Shown: positions 18,092 to 24,454 of the stretch, piece by piece
Position numbering within the stretch: the stretch's first letter is position 1
How the letters are laid out: every line of letters starts with the position of its first letter
Assembly (NCBI GenBank): GCA_023488945.1
Contig: JAMDBZ010000020.1
Span: 1-30,259 of the forward strand
Direction of reading: 5' to 3'
Source: Deltaproteobacteria bacterium
GTDB taxonomy: Bacteria > Desulfobacterota_E > Deferrimicrobia > Deferrimicrobiales > Deferrimicrobiaceae
Length of the DNA: 30,259 nucleotides
Position numbers and translations under genes: made by a program
The notes under the pieces: generated by a model
The model's input: the letters and a program-made list of their open reading frames with translations, nothing else
Databases searched by the model: none
Told to the model about the DNA's origin: nothing

Positions 18092-18313
18092 ATGATGGGC
18101 GGCGGAATGGGCGGGTGGATGATTCTTCAAATGGTCTTATGGCTCGTCGTGATCGTCGGCTTCGTGGCCCTGGCCGTCTGGGTCGTGCTGAGATTCTTCC
18201 CCGGAGGAAACGGAAGGAACGAACAATCGGCGCTGGACATCCTGAAGAAACGGTACGCCCGCGGAGAAATCACCCGGGAGGAGTACGAGGAAAAGAAGCG
18301 GGAGATCTCGTAG
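18092..18313 (+). CDS. SHOCT-domain small membrane protein
   Basis: 73 aa. A Gly/Met-rich N-terminus (MMGGGMGGWM) precedes one transmembrane helix (VLWLVVIVGFVALAVWVVL). A short linker leads to a SHOCT motif (ALDILKKRYARGEITREEYE), the short C-terminal oligomerisation-type domain. AGGAG lies 7 nt upstream of the first ATG. Proteins of this shape are common beside copper and other metal-resistance genes in bacteria, which fits the neighbouring cus-like and mer-like genes. Its molecular role is not known. A second ATG three bases on is equally possible as the start. Confidence 0.85.
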   Translation: MMGGGMGGWMILQMVLWLVVIVGFVALAVWVVLRFFPGGNGRNEQSALDILKKRYARGEITREEYEEKKREIS

Positions 18314-18338
18314 GGAACGGTTCCGGAGGCCCCTCTTG

Positions 18339-18677
18339 CTACGGAGGAACGCCGTGCGGATCGTTGCCGGTGCCGTGCCGGCGCAACGCCTCCACCAGCC
18401 ACTGTTCCGGGGGCACCCCCGTTGTCTTCCCCCGGACGGTGTACGTGCGGCACCCGAAGAACGGCGGATCGTTTCCCCTTCCCGGCTCGATATCCGTGCC
18501 GTTCACCCGCACCGAGGGGGATCCCGGGAACCGCAGCGCTTTCGCCGCCTCCGCATCGCGCACTTCGACCGCTGCGACGTCCGCGTGGATCCCTTCGCGC
18601 TCCAGGACGTGCTCGATCATCTCGAGCACGGGTGCGCGGTTGGGGCACCCTTTGAAATAGAGGACTTCGACCTTCAT
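18339..18677 (-). CDS. thioredoxin-like small protein of mer module 1
   Basis: 112 aa with a thioredoxin/glutaredoxin-like pattern: beta strand VEVLYFKGCPN with C11, a helix, VAAVEVRDAEAAKALRF, then SPSVRVNGTDIEP (cis-proline region) and FFGCRTY with C76. Proteins of this type are often labelled thioredoxin family or alkylmercury-lyase-related in databases. I see a single cysteine at the active-site position rather than CxxC. The start overlaps the MerT-MerP stop by 4 nt, so it is coupled to mercury uptake. A close paralogue of the same length sits in the same place in mer module 2 (27970-28308). A role as a cytoplasmic thiol acceptor for Hg(II) is plausible but inferred. Confidence 0.8.
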   Translation of the reverse strand: MKVEVLYFKGCPNRAPVLEMIEHVLEREGIHADVAAVEVRDAEAAKALRFPGSPSVRVNGTDIEPGRGNDPPFFGCRTYTVRGKTTGVPPEQWLVEALRRHGTGNDPHGVPP

Positions 18678-19300
18678 CGCGCTCCTCCGTCCGGGACGAT
18701 CGCGGACGGGAATCCCGCGCGGGTCGTGGCCTCCACCAGGCGTTCCGGCCCGACCTTCGTCGCATCGTAGATCACGGCGGCCCTGGGAGGATCAAGCGTA
18801 GCCTTCGCGTCCTTGACTCCCTCGACCCGGGTCAGGCTCTTCCTCACGGTCACGACGCAGACGGGACATGTCATGCCCCGGACGGACAGGGTGACCTGCC
18901 GGATGACGGGAGTCCCCGGGGGCTCTCCGGCATAGGCGTACGAAATCAGACGGGGAAGGGCGAGGAGCCCGAGGACAAGGGCCGCGACGACCCAGAGGAG
19001 AATCCTGTTCCTTCGCCCCGCAGGCGGCGGGCACGCGCTCCCCGGCACGCAGGCTTTATTGCCCGGATTCCGGTAGACCCGATGGAAAGCCAGCCCGAGG
19101 AAGATCAGAGCGGCCGCTACCCAGATCGGCCTGTACTTCTCCATCGCCGTCAGGCTCCCGATCCATGCGCCGCTCACCCCCAGGGCCAGGAGCAGGAGGG
19201 GCCCCAGGCAGCAGGCGGAAGCCCCCACGGCCGCGGCGACGGCCCCCGCCAAGCTCCACTTCGGGCCCCGGCCGCCTGGTCTTGCGGATCCATTCGCCAT
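18674..19300 (-). CDS. MerT-MerP fusion, mercuric ion uptake protein (module 1)
   Basis: 208 aa. The MerT part has three hydrophobic segments, with the vicinal cysteines C30-C31 in GASACCLGPLLLLALG in the first. A cysteine-containing loop (KACVPGSACPPP) follows the second. The third helix runs into AYAGEPP, which looks like a signal-type junction to the C-terminal MerP-like HMA domain with GMTCPVC. MerP normally binds Hg(II) in the periplasm and passes it to MerT, and here both are one polypeptide. GGGAGGAA precedes ATG 19300; the ORF is open further upstream but without such a site. No merR or merA adjoins this copy. The transmembrane order matches the second copy exactly. Confidence 0.88.
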   Translation of the reverse strand: MANGSARPGGRGPKWSLAGAVAAAVGASACCLGPLLLLALGVSGAWIGSLTAMEKYRPIWVAAALIFLGLAFHRVYRNPGNKACVPGSACPPPAGRRNRILLWVVAALVLGLLALPRLISYAYAGEPPGTPVIRQVTLSVRGMTCPVCVVTVRKSLTRVEGVKDAKATLDPPRAAVIYDATKVGPERLVEATTRAGFPSAIVPDGGAR

Positions 19301-19356
19301 CGCCTTATTCCTCCCGTCCGCCCCGAATCCGGGACGTCCCCTTGTCGCCTGTGGAT

Positions 19357-19387
19357 AGGATGCACCCGTCCCCTGCTGCGGTGTCAA
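19357..19387 (-). promoter_or_regulatory. MerR-type promoter of mer module 1
   Basis: On the minus strand: TTGACA (19387-19382), a 19-bp spacer, then CATCCT (19362-19357), about 57 bp before the MerT-MerP start. The sequence TTGACACCG and, further on, GGGTGCATC are shared with the promoter ahead of merR in module 2. The long spacer is the hallmark of MerR-activated promoters. The dyad in the spacer is poorly kept here (CCGCA...GACGG), so binding may be weak. Confidence 0.6.
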
Positions 19388-19392
19388 TATCC

Positions 19393-19413
19393 GCCTGCCT
19401 GCTGCAGGCAGGC
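19393..19413. repeat. perfect 10-bp inverted repeat with 1-nt centre
   Basis: Arms GCCTGCCTGC and GCAGGCAGGC flank a single T. The element sits 5 bp upstream of the module-1 -35 box. It has no T-tract on either side, so it is not a usual terminator. It could be an operator or an extragenic palindrome. Confidence 0.6.
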
Positions 19414-19547
19414 TCGAACACCAGCGATCCCGAGTCCCGCACGTGACGATCTCGGGGAAGACCGTCTCCCCTGAGATGGGGATCGGGGAGGTTTCGGTGC
19501 GCGCGCTATAATTCTGGAACATCCTTGTCGGAAAGGAGGTGATCCCC

Positions 19548-19586
19548 ATGCCGGACTCGATCGGCCCGCTCTGCCGCCGGCGCTGA
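19548..19586 (+). CDS. candidate 12-codon leader peptide with a near-perfect Shine-Dalgarno
   Basis: ATG 19548 opens MPDSIGPLCRRR and stops at TGA. Upstream, AAGGAGGTGATCC (19533-19545) is complementary to 13 nt of the 16S rRNA 3' end, far stronger than at any other gene in the window. TATAAT at 19507-19512 is a good -10, although no clear -35 is present. A short ORF with so strong a ribosome site, ending in Cys-Arg-Arg-Arg, looks like a regulatory leader peptide whose translation matters. The next plus-strand gene is cbiM, about 400 nt downstream. It may instead be the start of a decayed gene. Confidence 0.4.
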   Translation: MPDSIGPLCRRR

Positions 19587-19786
19587 TGCGACGGCCGCTT
19601 CGCCGGTCGGCGGAGAAACGTTCCGGCAGGGGCCGGCGACGGTCTGACCGCGAGGGGATCGCTTCCATCCGTTCCGGGCTTCCGGAAGGCATGTCTGTAG
19701 CGCATCCTCGCCGCGCTGCGCGACGCGGCGAACGTGGTGTGAGTCTGAATAAAGTTTCGTGGCATCATTCCCGGGGAGGAGGCCCG

Positions 19787-19947
19787 ATGGCGGCAAGACG
19801 GCGAATGGTGTTCCCGGCAGCTCTGATCCTGGGCGTATCCGGTGGGGCGCCACCACGGCGTCGCCGACCGTCACCTATCTGGCCGGTGTTACGCTCGCAT
19901 TCCAGGGCGAGAAGCCTGCGGGCAAATCCGGGGGAAAAGAGCCTTAA
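19787..19947 (+). pseudogene. possible frameshifted small secreted-protein gene
   Basis: ATG 19787 follows GGAGGAGG and opens with a signal-like sequence MAARRRMVFPAALILGVSGG. After this the frame becomes Arg/Pro-rich and implausible. A neighbouring frame then looks protein-like (TTASPTVTYLAGVTLAFQGE) and ends at TAA 19945-19947. A single indel near 19850 would join the halves into about 53 residues. I do not recognise a family, and the whole could be chance. Confidence 0.25.
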
Positions 19948-19989
19948 AAGGACAGCGCCAACCCGAATCCCGGTAGACAGGAGGACCCC

Positions 19990-20697
19990 ATGCACATCCC
20001 GGACGGATACCTTGGGCCACCGACCTACATCGCAGGATACGCGGCATGTGTCCCCCTGTGGGGCATCGCCGCCCGGAAGGTCCGGAACACGCTCGACGCG
20101 CGGCGGGTCCCTCTCCTGGCCGTCTCCGCCGCCTTCTCCTTCCTCGTAATGATGTTCAACATCCCCCTCCCCGGCGGCAGCACGGGACACGCTGTCGGCG
20201 GGACGCTCATCGCGATCGCCGTGGGACCCTGGGGGGCGCTCCTCTCCATCAGCATCGCGCTCGTCATCCAGGCGCTTTTGTTCGGCGACGGCGGGATCAC
20301 CGCCATCGGCGCCAACTGCCTGAACATTGCCTTCGTGATGCCCTTCACGGGGTATTTCGTCTACCGCGCGCTGGCCCGGCTCCTCCCTTCGCCGAAGGGA
20401 ACCGCGGCCGCCGCGGGGATCGGCGGCTACGTCGGGCTCAACGCCGCCGCCTTCTCGACCGCCGTCCTGTTCGGGATCCAGCCGCTCCTGCACACCGCGC
20501 CCGACGGCCGGGCCCTCTACGCCCCGTACCCGCTGTCGGTCGCGGTCCCCGCCATGATGATCCCGCACCTGACGCTGTTCGGGCTCGCGGAAGGCGTGAT
20601 CACCGGCCTCGTGGTCTATTACCTGCAGCGGTCCCGGTCCGCCTGGATGCTGCGTCCGGCCGGTCACCGCGCGGTTTCCCGGAACCGGCTCCCCTGA
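19990..20697 (+). CDS. cbiM: CbiM-type cobalt/nickel ECF transporter substrate-binding subunit
   Basis: 235 aa. It starts MHIPDGYL, the conserved N-terminus of CbiM/NikM in which Met1, His2 and nearby residues form the metal site. A characteristic core follows (FNIPLPGGSTGHAVGG) with further conserved segments (GDGGITAIGANCLNIAFVMP), and about six membrane helices. CbiM is the S component of the cobalt ECF transporter, feeding cobalamin synthesis or, for NikM, nickel enzymes. The partner genes cbiN, cbiQ and cbiO do not follow, so the rest of the transporter must be elsewhere or absent. Co and Ni cannot be separated from this subunit by eye. An AGGAGG ribosome site precedes the ATG. Confidence 0.93.
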   Translation: MHIPDGYLGPPTYIAGYAACVPLWGIAARKVRNTLDARRVPLLAVSAAFSFLVMMFNIPLPGGSTGHAVGGTLIAIAVGPWGALLSISIALVIQALLFGDGGITAIGANCLNIAFVMPFTGYFVYRALARLLPSPKGTAAAAGIGGYVGLNAAAFSTAVLFGIQPLLHTAPDGRALYAPYPLSVAVPAMMIPHLTLFGLAEGVITGLVVYYLQRSRSAWMLRPAGHRAVSRNRLP

Positions 20698-20786
20698 TGG
20701 AACGTTGCGGCACGCATGAACGGCGGAAAGGGACCGGGACAGGTTAAAATACAAGTGACGATCCCCTTTGAAGAGAGACGAAAAAA

Positions 20787-21059
20787 ATGGATCCGATGTG
20801 GTTCTATGACGAGGCGGGCGAGCAGGAGGAATGGAAGGACCTCCGAGAGATGACCCTGGTACTGGAGCACGAACACCTCGGCATCCGCGTGGCCCTGCGC
20901 GATGCCCGGTCCGCCCTTCGAGCCGATCCCGGGAACGAAGATCTCATGGCCCGGGCGGAGTCGCTCGAACAGAGGCTGAAAGAGATCGAGGGGAAGGCCC
21001 CCTGGATCTCGTCGGACAACCCGTGGGAGTTCTCCCTCTGGGGCGTCCCTCACGGGTGA
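20787..21059 (+). CDS. hypothetical 90-aa acidic helical protein
   Basis: 90 aa with no signal peptide or membrane helix. It begins MDPMWFYDEAGEQEEWKDL, then two amphipathic helices (EMTLVLEHEHLGIRVALRDA and AESLEQRLKEIEG) likely to form a coiled hairpin, and ends with a tryptophan-rich tail (PWISSDNPWEFSLWGVPHG). GAAGAGAG lies shortly upstream, and TAAAAT at 20745-20750 could be its -10. It stands alone between cbiM and the ArsS block. I do not recognise the family, and no function can be assigned. Confidence 0.65.
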   Translation: MDPMWFYDEAGEQEEWKDLREMTLVLEHEHLGIRVALRDARSALRADPGNEDLMARAESLEQRLKEIEGKAPWISSDNPWEFSLWGVPHG

Positions 21060-21399
21060 GGTGACCTGAAGAGATCAATCGGACTTCGTTTTCTCCCGCT
21101 GCGACGACCATCGCGAACCCATCCGGTTCGCCGCCGTCCTTGTCGAACGTCATCGTTCCAGCCACAAGAGCGTGGCAAACGACGCCGCGTTCTTGTGGTC
21201 GGGTAGGACTTGCCCAATCTTTCGCAACGACAGCCCCGTGAAAATGCGGCCGCTGACAGGACCCGCCCGGCCGCATCCCTCACTCTCCACACCGGAAGCA
21301 TAAACCGGCGGGGACAAAGAGAGAAGATGTGGAATCCGCTCCCAGCCAGACGGAATGAAGGGGATTCGTAATTGACGGCATCGTTGGGCGATCTTGGCT
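21060..21399. other. 340-bp intergenic stretch with a long hairpin
   Basis: The main feature is a 15-bp stem at 21162-21198: CCACAAGAGCGTGGC, 7-nt loop, GCCGCGTTCTTGTGG. In RNA copied as the plus strand every position pairs (two as G-U); on the minus strand those two become A-C mismatches. The structure is thus expected in a plus transcript, as a 3' end of the 90-aa gene. No T-tract follows. The rest shows a weak coding-like stretch on the minus strand (about 21070-21170) that I could not assign. Confidence 0.5.
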
Positions 21400-22392
21400 T
21401 TACGTCTTGGTCTTCGGCCCCGCCGGAGCCGCAATCTCCCCCCCTCAAGTGAAGCCTGAGCCGGCGGTGCATGCGTAGCAGTAATCGCCGACCGCGATCG
21501 CGCTCCCGGCCTGCGGCAATCGCCGGAGTTCCGACACATGGATCTTCCGCTCGCCCAAGGGCCGCCCCGCGGCAAGGGTGAAGTCGCAGTCGTAAAGGTG
21601 TCCGTCCCAGGAGACGGAAAGCTGCGTCCGGCACATGAGTCCTTCCACCGTGCACGGGTTGAACGCGCCCGCGAGGATCCGGAAGTACCGGTCGTAGTTC
21701 CCCGAGTCCACAAGCCACTTCCGGAAGCGTCCCAAGGGGACGTTCCCGAAAGTGTACAAGTTGTTGAACGTGATCCCCCATTTTCTCAGCATGTCCTGCC
21801 GGAACTTCTTCTCCGCCTGGGCCTGCGGTACGGGAAGGAACGCCCCGACGGGGTTGGAAACGATGTCAAGTTCAAGACCGCTTCCATCCACTCCACACCC
21901 TGCCGCGTTCAATCTTCTCAGCATGGCGACTCCCGCATCCGCAACGCCCGCTCCCCGTTGCGCGTCCATCTGCGTCGGGTTGGTGGAGGGAAAGGAAGCG
22001 ATCAGGACGACGCGTTTGGCAATGCACAGGGCCAGCAGGCCCTCGCGGGCCGGTGGGGCCATGGCCGTGAGGTTCGAGCGCAACAAAAGCCTCGGCGCAT
22101 GCGGAGCCAGGCCCCCGATCAGGAAGCGGATGTCGGGGACCATCTCCGGCGCGCCGCCGGTGATGTCGATCACCCGGAACGGAAACCTTTGCGCGAAGGC
22201 GATCACCTCTTCCATGGTTTCGCGCGACATGACTTCCCGACGCCCCGGACCGGCCTCCAGGTGGCAGTGTCGGCATCGGAGGTTGCACAGCAGTCCCGTG
22301 TTGACCTGAAGGGTGCGGATCTCGCCGCGAACCAGGGAAAGACCGTGTTTCTCCAGGGTCGCGTTGAACGGCTCGACCGCCGGAGATTCCAC
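21400..22392 (-). CDS. arsS: ArsS-type radical SAM selenoprotein (UGA-encoded Sec)
   Basis: 330 aa if UGA at 21447-21445 is read as selenocysteine (residue 316); the stop is then TAA at 21402-21400. The radical SAM cluster motif is CNLRCRHCH (C36, C40, C43), followed by EAGPGRREVMSRET, typical of the arsenosugar-biosynthesis ArsS family. The C-terminal iron-sulfur region is CYACTAGSGFT then UGA then GG; ArsS homologues have Cys or Sec there followed by GG, so the frame continues exactly as expected for about 15 residues. GTG 22392 has GGAGGA upstream and gives the normal N-terminal length; GTG 22437 is an alternative. No arsM is in the window. A conventional gene caller would truncate it at 21445. 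Confidence 0.88.
21415..21447 (-). promoter_or_regulatory. candidate bacterial SECIS element of arsS
   Basis: UGA at 21447-21445 is followed after 13 nt by stem CGGCUCC / GGGGCCG (7 pairs, one G-U) with a GGC loop starting at nt 21 after the UGA. A short stem with a G at the start of the apical loop, about 16-37 nt after the UGA, is the known bacterial SECIS pattern. The second selenoprotein candidate in this operon has the same geometry. Confidence 0.65.
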
Positions 22393-22466
22393 TGAAGGAT
22401 TTCCTCCCGCAGACGTGTATCCCGTCTTTGCCGTCACCGAATGCGCTCCCTCCGTGGCCGATGCCG

Positions 22467-22799
22467 CTACATGGACAGTTTCTCTGCGATCTTCCTCATC
22501 TGGACGCCGTGGACGAGCGAAGCGCCCCCGCGAATTGCGTTGGCCACGTGGAGCGCCTCGGTCATCTCGGCCAGGTTGGACCCCTTGTCCAGGCATGCCC
22601 GTGTATACGCGTCGATGCAGTAGGGGCACTGCACGGCGTGGGAGACCGCCAGGGCGATGAGCGCCTTTTCACGTTCCGTCAGTTCGCCCTCGGCGAACAC
22701 CGCCCCGTAATAGTCGAAGAACTTCTTCGCGAGTTCCGGCGCGTCCCTCCCGATCTCGCCGAACTTCGCCAGGTCCGCAGGATCGTAATACGTTTCCAT
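22467..22799 (-). CDS. AhpD-like (carboxymuconolactone decarboxylase family) protein associated with ArsS
   Basis: 110 aa. The core is ALIALAVSHAVQCPYCIDAY with the redox pair C58-P-Y-C61, the alkylhydroperoxidase AhpD signature, and helices before and after (ALHVANAIRGGASLVHG). The family placed next to ArsS is annotated as a peroxidase-like protein of arsenosugar biosynthesis. The active site here is an ordinary Cys pair encoded by TGC codons, unlike its two Sec-containing neighbours. It lies 57 nt after the peroxiredoxin and just before arsS, all on the minus strand, so the three probably form one operon. A G-rich ribosome site precedes ATG 22799. The exact reaction is unknown. Confidence 0.87.
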   Translation of the reverse strand: METYYDPADLAKFGEIGRDAPELAKKFFDYYGAVFAEGELTEREKALIALAVSHAVQCPYCIDAYTRACLDKGSNLAEMTEALHVANAIRGGASLVHGVQMRKIAEKLSM

Positions 22800-22855
22800 T
22801 CCACGCCCCCCTCTCCAGTAATGGCTTCACAACCGGGCCGGGCCGCCCGACCCTT

Positions 22856-23500
22856 TCAACCGCCCGCGATGGCCTGGATCACCGCCACGATATCCGCAGG
22901 CTCCATGCGCACCGTGTAATCGGGGTCGGCCTGCCCCGCACGGACGATCCCGTCTTTGTCCAGCACGTACGTCGCGGGAACCGGAAGCTCCCACCTCCCC
23001 GTGCCGTTGTACTTCTCCAGGTTGAGGCCGAACTTCTCCAGATACAGCGCCTTGACCTCTGCGGGGACGGCGAACCAAAGACGATACTTCTTGATGACCT
23101 CGCTCGTCGCGTCGCTCAGGATGTCGATGGGGATGGCGTGCTTCTCCGCCATCGTCAGCGTGTTGTCCGGGAGTTCCGGGCTGATGGCGATCAGGTCCGC
23201 CCCGAGCGACCGGATCACAGGCAATTCCTTCGCCAGAGCTGCCAGCTCCAGGTTGCAGTACGGTCACCAGACCCCCCGGTAGAAGCTGAGGACCACCGGC
23301 CCCCGGGACAGGCGGTCGGAAAGCCGCACCGTCTCTCCCCTCTGGTTCGGAAGCGCGAAGTCCGGAGCGCGTTCGCCGATTCGAAGGCCCGCGGCCCCGG
23401 ATGCCTTCACCGTCTCGTTGCCCCGTTTCAGGATCGCCGCGATCTCCGGCGGTCGGTTCCGGGATGCATCGAATTGCGCGATCCGATCCCTCAGCGACAT
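22856..23500 (-). CDS. peroxiredoxin-like selenoprotein (AhpC/TSA family, U-P-Y-C active site)
   Basis: 214 aa including selenocysteine at residue 79. The first half contains the thioredoxin-fold strand PVVLSFYRGVW and is followed by TGA (23266-23264), then PYCNLELAALAKELPVI in the same frame, running on through LGADLIAISPE and VPATYVLDKDGIVRAG. Cys homologues have VWCPYCNLEL at exactly this place, so the TGA replaces the peroxidatic Cys and gives a UxxC motif. ATG 23500 has GGGGGAAAGGAA upstream. It would detoxify peroxides using a selenolate, with electrons from thiols. A gene caller would split it into two fragments (23264-23500 and 22856-23224). It is the first of a probable Prx-AhpD-ArsS operon. 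Confidence 0.9.
23233..23266 (-). promoter_or_regulatory. candidate bacterial SECIS element of the peroxiredoxin
   Basis: After the UGA (23266-23264), 12 nt lead to stem CUGGAGC / GCUCUGG (7 pairs, two G-U) with loop UGGCA at nt 20-24 after the UGA. Loop size, stem length and distance fit the bacterial SECIS pattern and match the arsS element almost exactly, although the sequences differ. Confidence 0.65.
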
Positions 23501-23716
23501 TTCCTTTCCCCCTTTCCGCTTTTTCCCTGGACCTTGCTGCTCATGTCCGAACGCGGGAATCCATCTCCACCTTTTTATGGGCACCACGTCATTCCTGTCA
23601 ATGGCCGGCCGGAATCCTGCGGTCCGTTGATTCGCCAGCCGCAGTCGTACGAGATTGTCCCGCGAGGACGGAACGTGCATACCGAATGAGCGACAAACCG
23701 ATTCCCGCCGCCAAGC

Positions 23717-24454
23717 TCACTCCCGTCCCACCCCACGACATCCGCATCGTTTCCCCCTCCTGTTCAAGGGGAGGACGTTCTCCTCCCGGCGCTTCAATGC
23801 CTTGACGATCGTCGGGAGAAGGGCGAACAGACCCAGCAGCGCGAACGACCCGAGCACGCGCGGGCCGGCAACCTGGCTTACGCTTTCGACGGCCGCCAGG
23901 CTCGCCCCGGCGTTGACGAACACGAGACTCCCCGGAATGATCCCGAACAGCGTCCCCACGGCGTAGGTCCGCAGCCGCAAACCTGTGACCCCGCACGCGA
24001 GGTTGACCAGGAAGAAGGGAAACGCAGGGACAAGTCGCAGAAAGAGGAGATAGGACAGGCCGTTTTCCCGCAAGCCCCGGTCGATCGCCTCCATCCGGCT
24101 GCCGAACTTCTTCACCACCCAGTCCCGCAACAGGGTGCGGCTGACCAGGAAGGCCAGGACGGCTCCGACGGTGGCCCCCGATACGACGTACAACGTTCCC
24201 TGCAAGACCCCGAAGATCGCGCCCGAGGCAAGGGAGAGGATCGCCGCTCCCGGGAGGGAGAACGCGGTCTGGACGATGTAGACCAGGACGAAGACGGCGG
24301 CGAACAGGGACGCGTGCGTCCCGCGCAGATCCTCCAGGCGCGTGCGGTTGGCCTTCAGGCTTTCCAGGGTCAGGTACTTCCCCAAGTCGAGGAGGAAGAA
24401 CGCCGCCACGACCGCGGCGAAGACGACCAGGATGCCGACCTTCTTCACGCTCAT
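23717..24454 (-). CDS. TVP38/TMEM64 (VTT domain) membrane protein
   Basis: 245 aa, highly hydrophobic. An N-terminal helix VGILVVFAAVVAAFFLL is followed by the VTT-domain core: FSLPGAAILSLASGAIFGV, GATVGAVLAFLVSRTLLRDWV, RLVPAFPFFLVNLACGVTGL and VGTLFGIIPGSLVFVNAG. The start overlaps the stop of the FAD oxidoreductase by 4 nt. In many bacteria these two proteins are neighbours or a single fused polypeptide, and the pair is conserved next to metal-resistance genes. The C-terminus is basic and cysteine-bearing (NRRGKRCGCRG). A role in membrane transport or lipid handling is known only at family level. Confidence 0.88.
   Translation of the reverse strand: MSVKKVGILVVFAAVVAAFFLLDLGKYLTLESLKANRTRLEDLRGTHASLFAAVFVLVYIVQTAFSLPGAAILSLASGAIFGVLQGTLYVVSGATVGAVLAFLVSRTLLRDWVVKKFGSRMEAIDRGLRENGLSYLLFLRLVPAFPFFLVNLACGVTGLRLRTYAVGTLFGIIPGSLVFVNAGASLAAVESVSQVAGPRVLGSFALLGLFALLPTIVKALKRREENVLPLNRRGKRCGCRGVGRE

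Larger units (their letters stand above)
19301..19989. other. 689-bp stretch without a confident gene between mer module 1 and cbiM
   Basis: Besides the promoter, palindrome, 12-codon ORF and degenerate ORF listed separately, it holds an 8-bp hairpin TCGCCGCG/CGCGGCGA at 19708-19731. The 5' leader of cbiM is within it. I looked for cobalamin and Ni/Co riboswitch signatures (B12 box and related conserved blocks) and could not recognise one. Confidence 0.5.

Noticed and set aside
19393..19413. Palindrome as a rho-independent terminator
   Set aside because: No T-tract follows on either strand and the loop would be one base.
19590..19989. Cobalamin or Ni/Co riboswitch upstream of cbiM
   Set aside because: I looked for the B12 box and related conserved blocks and found no convincing match; a covariance-model scan would be decisive.
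21050..21276. Minus-strand coding-like stretch containing VAGTMTFDKDGGEPDGFAM
   Set aside because: It is short, has no clear start or ribosome site, and overlaps the end of the 90-aa gene. I could not connect it to any family.
22856..23500. Interpretation of the peroxiredoxin as a nonsense-mutated pseudogene
   Set aside because: The only lesion is a TGA exactly at the catalytic Cys, followed by a SECIS-like stem, and a second gene in the operon has the same situation. Selenocysteine explains both.
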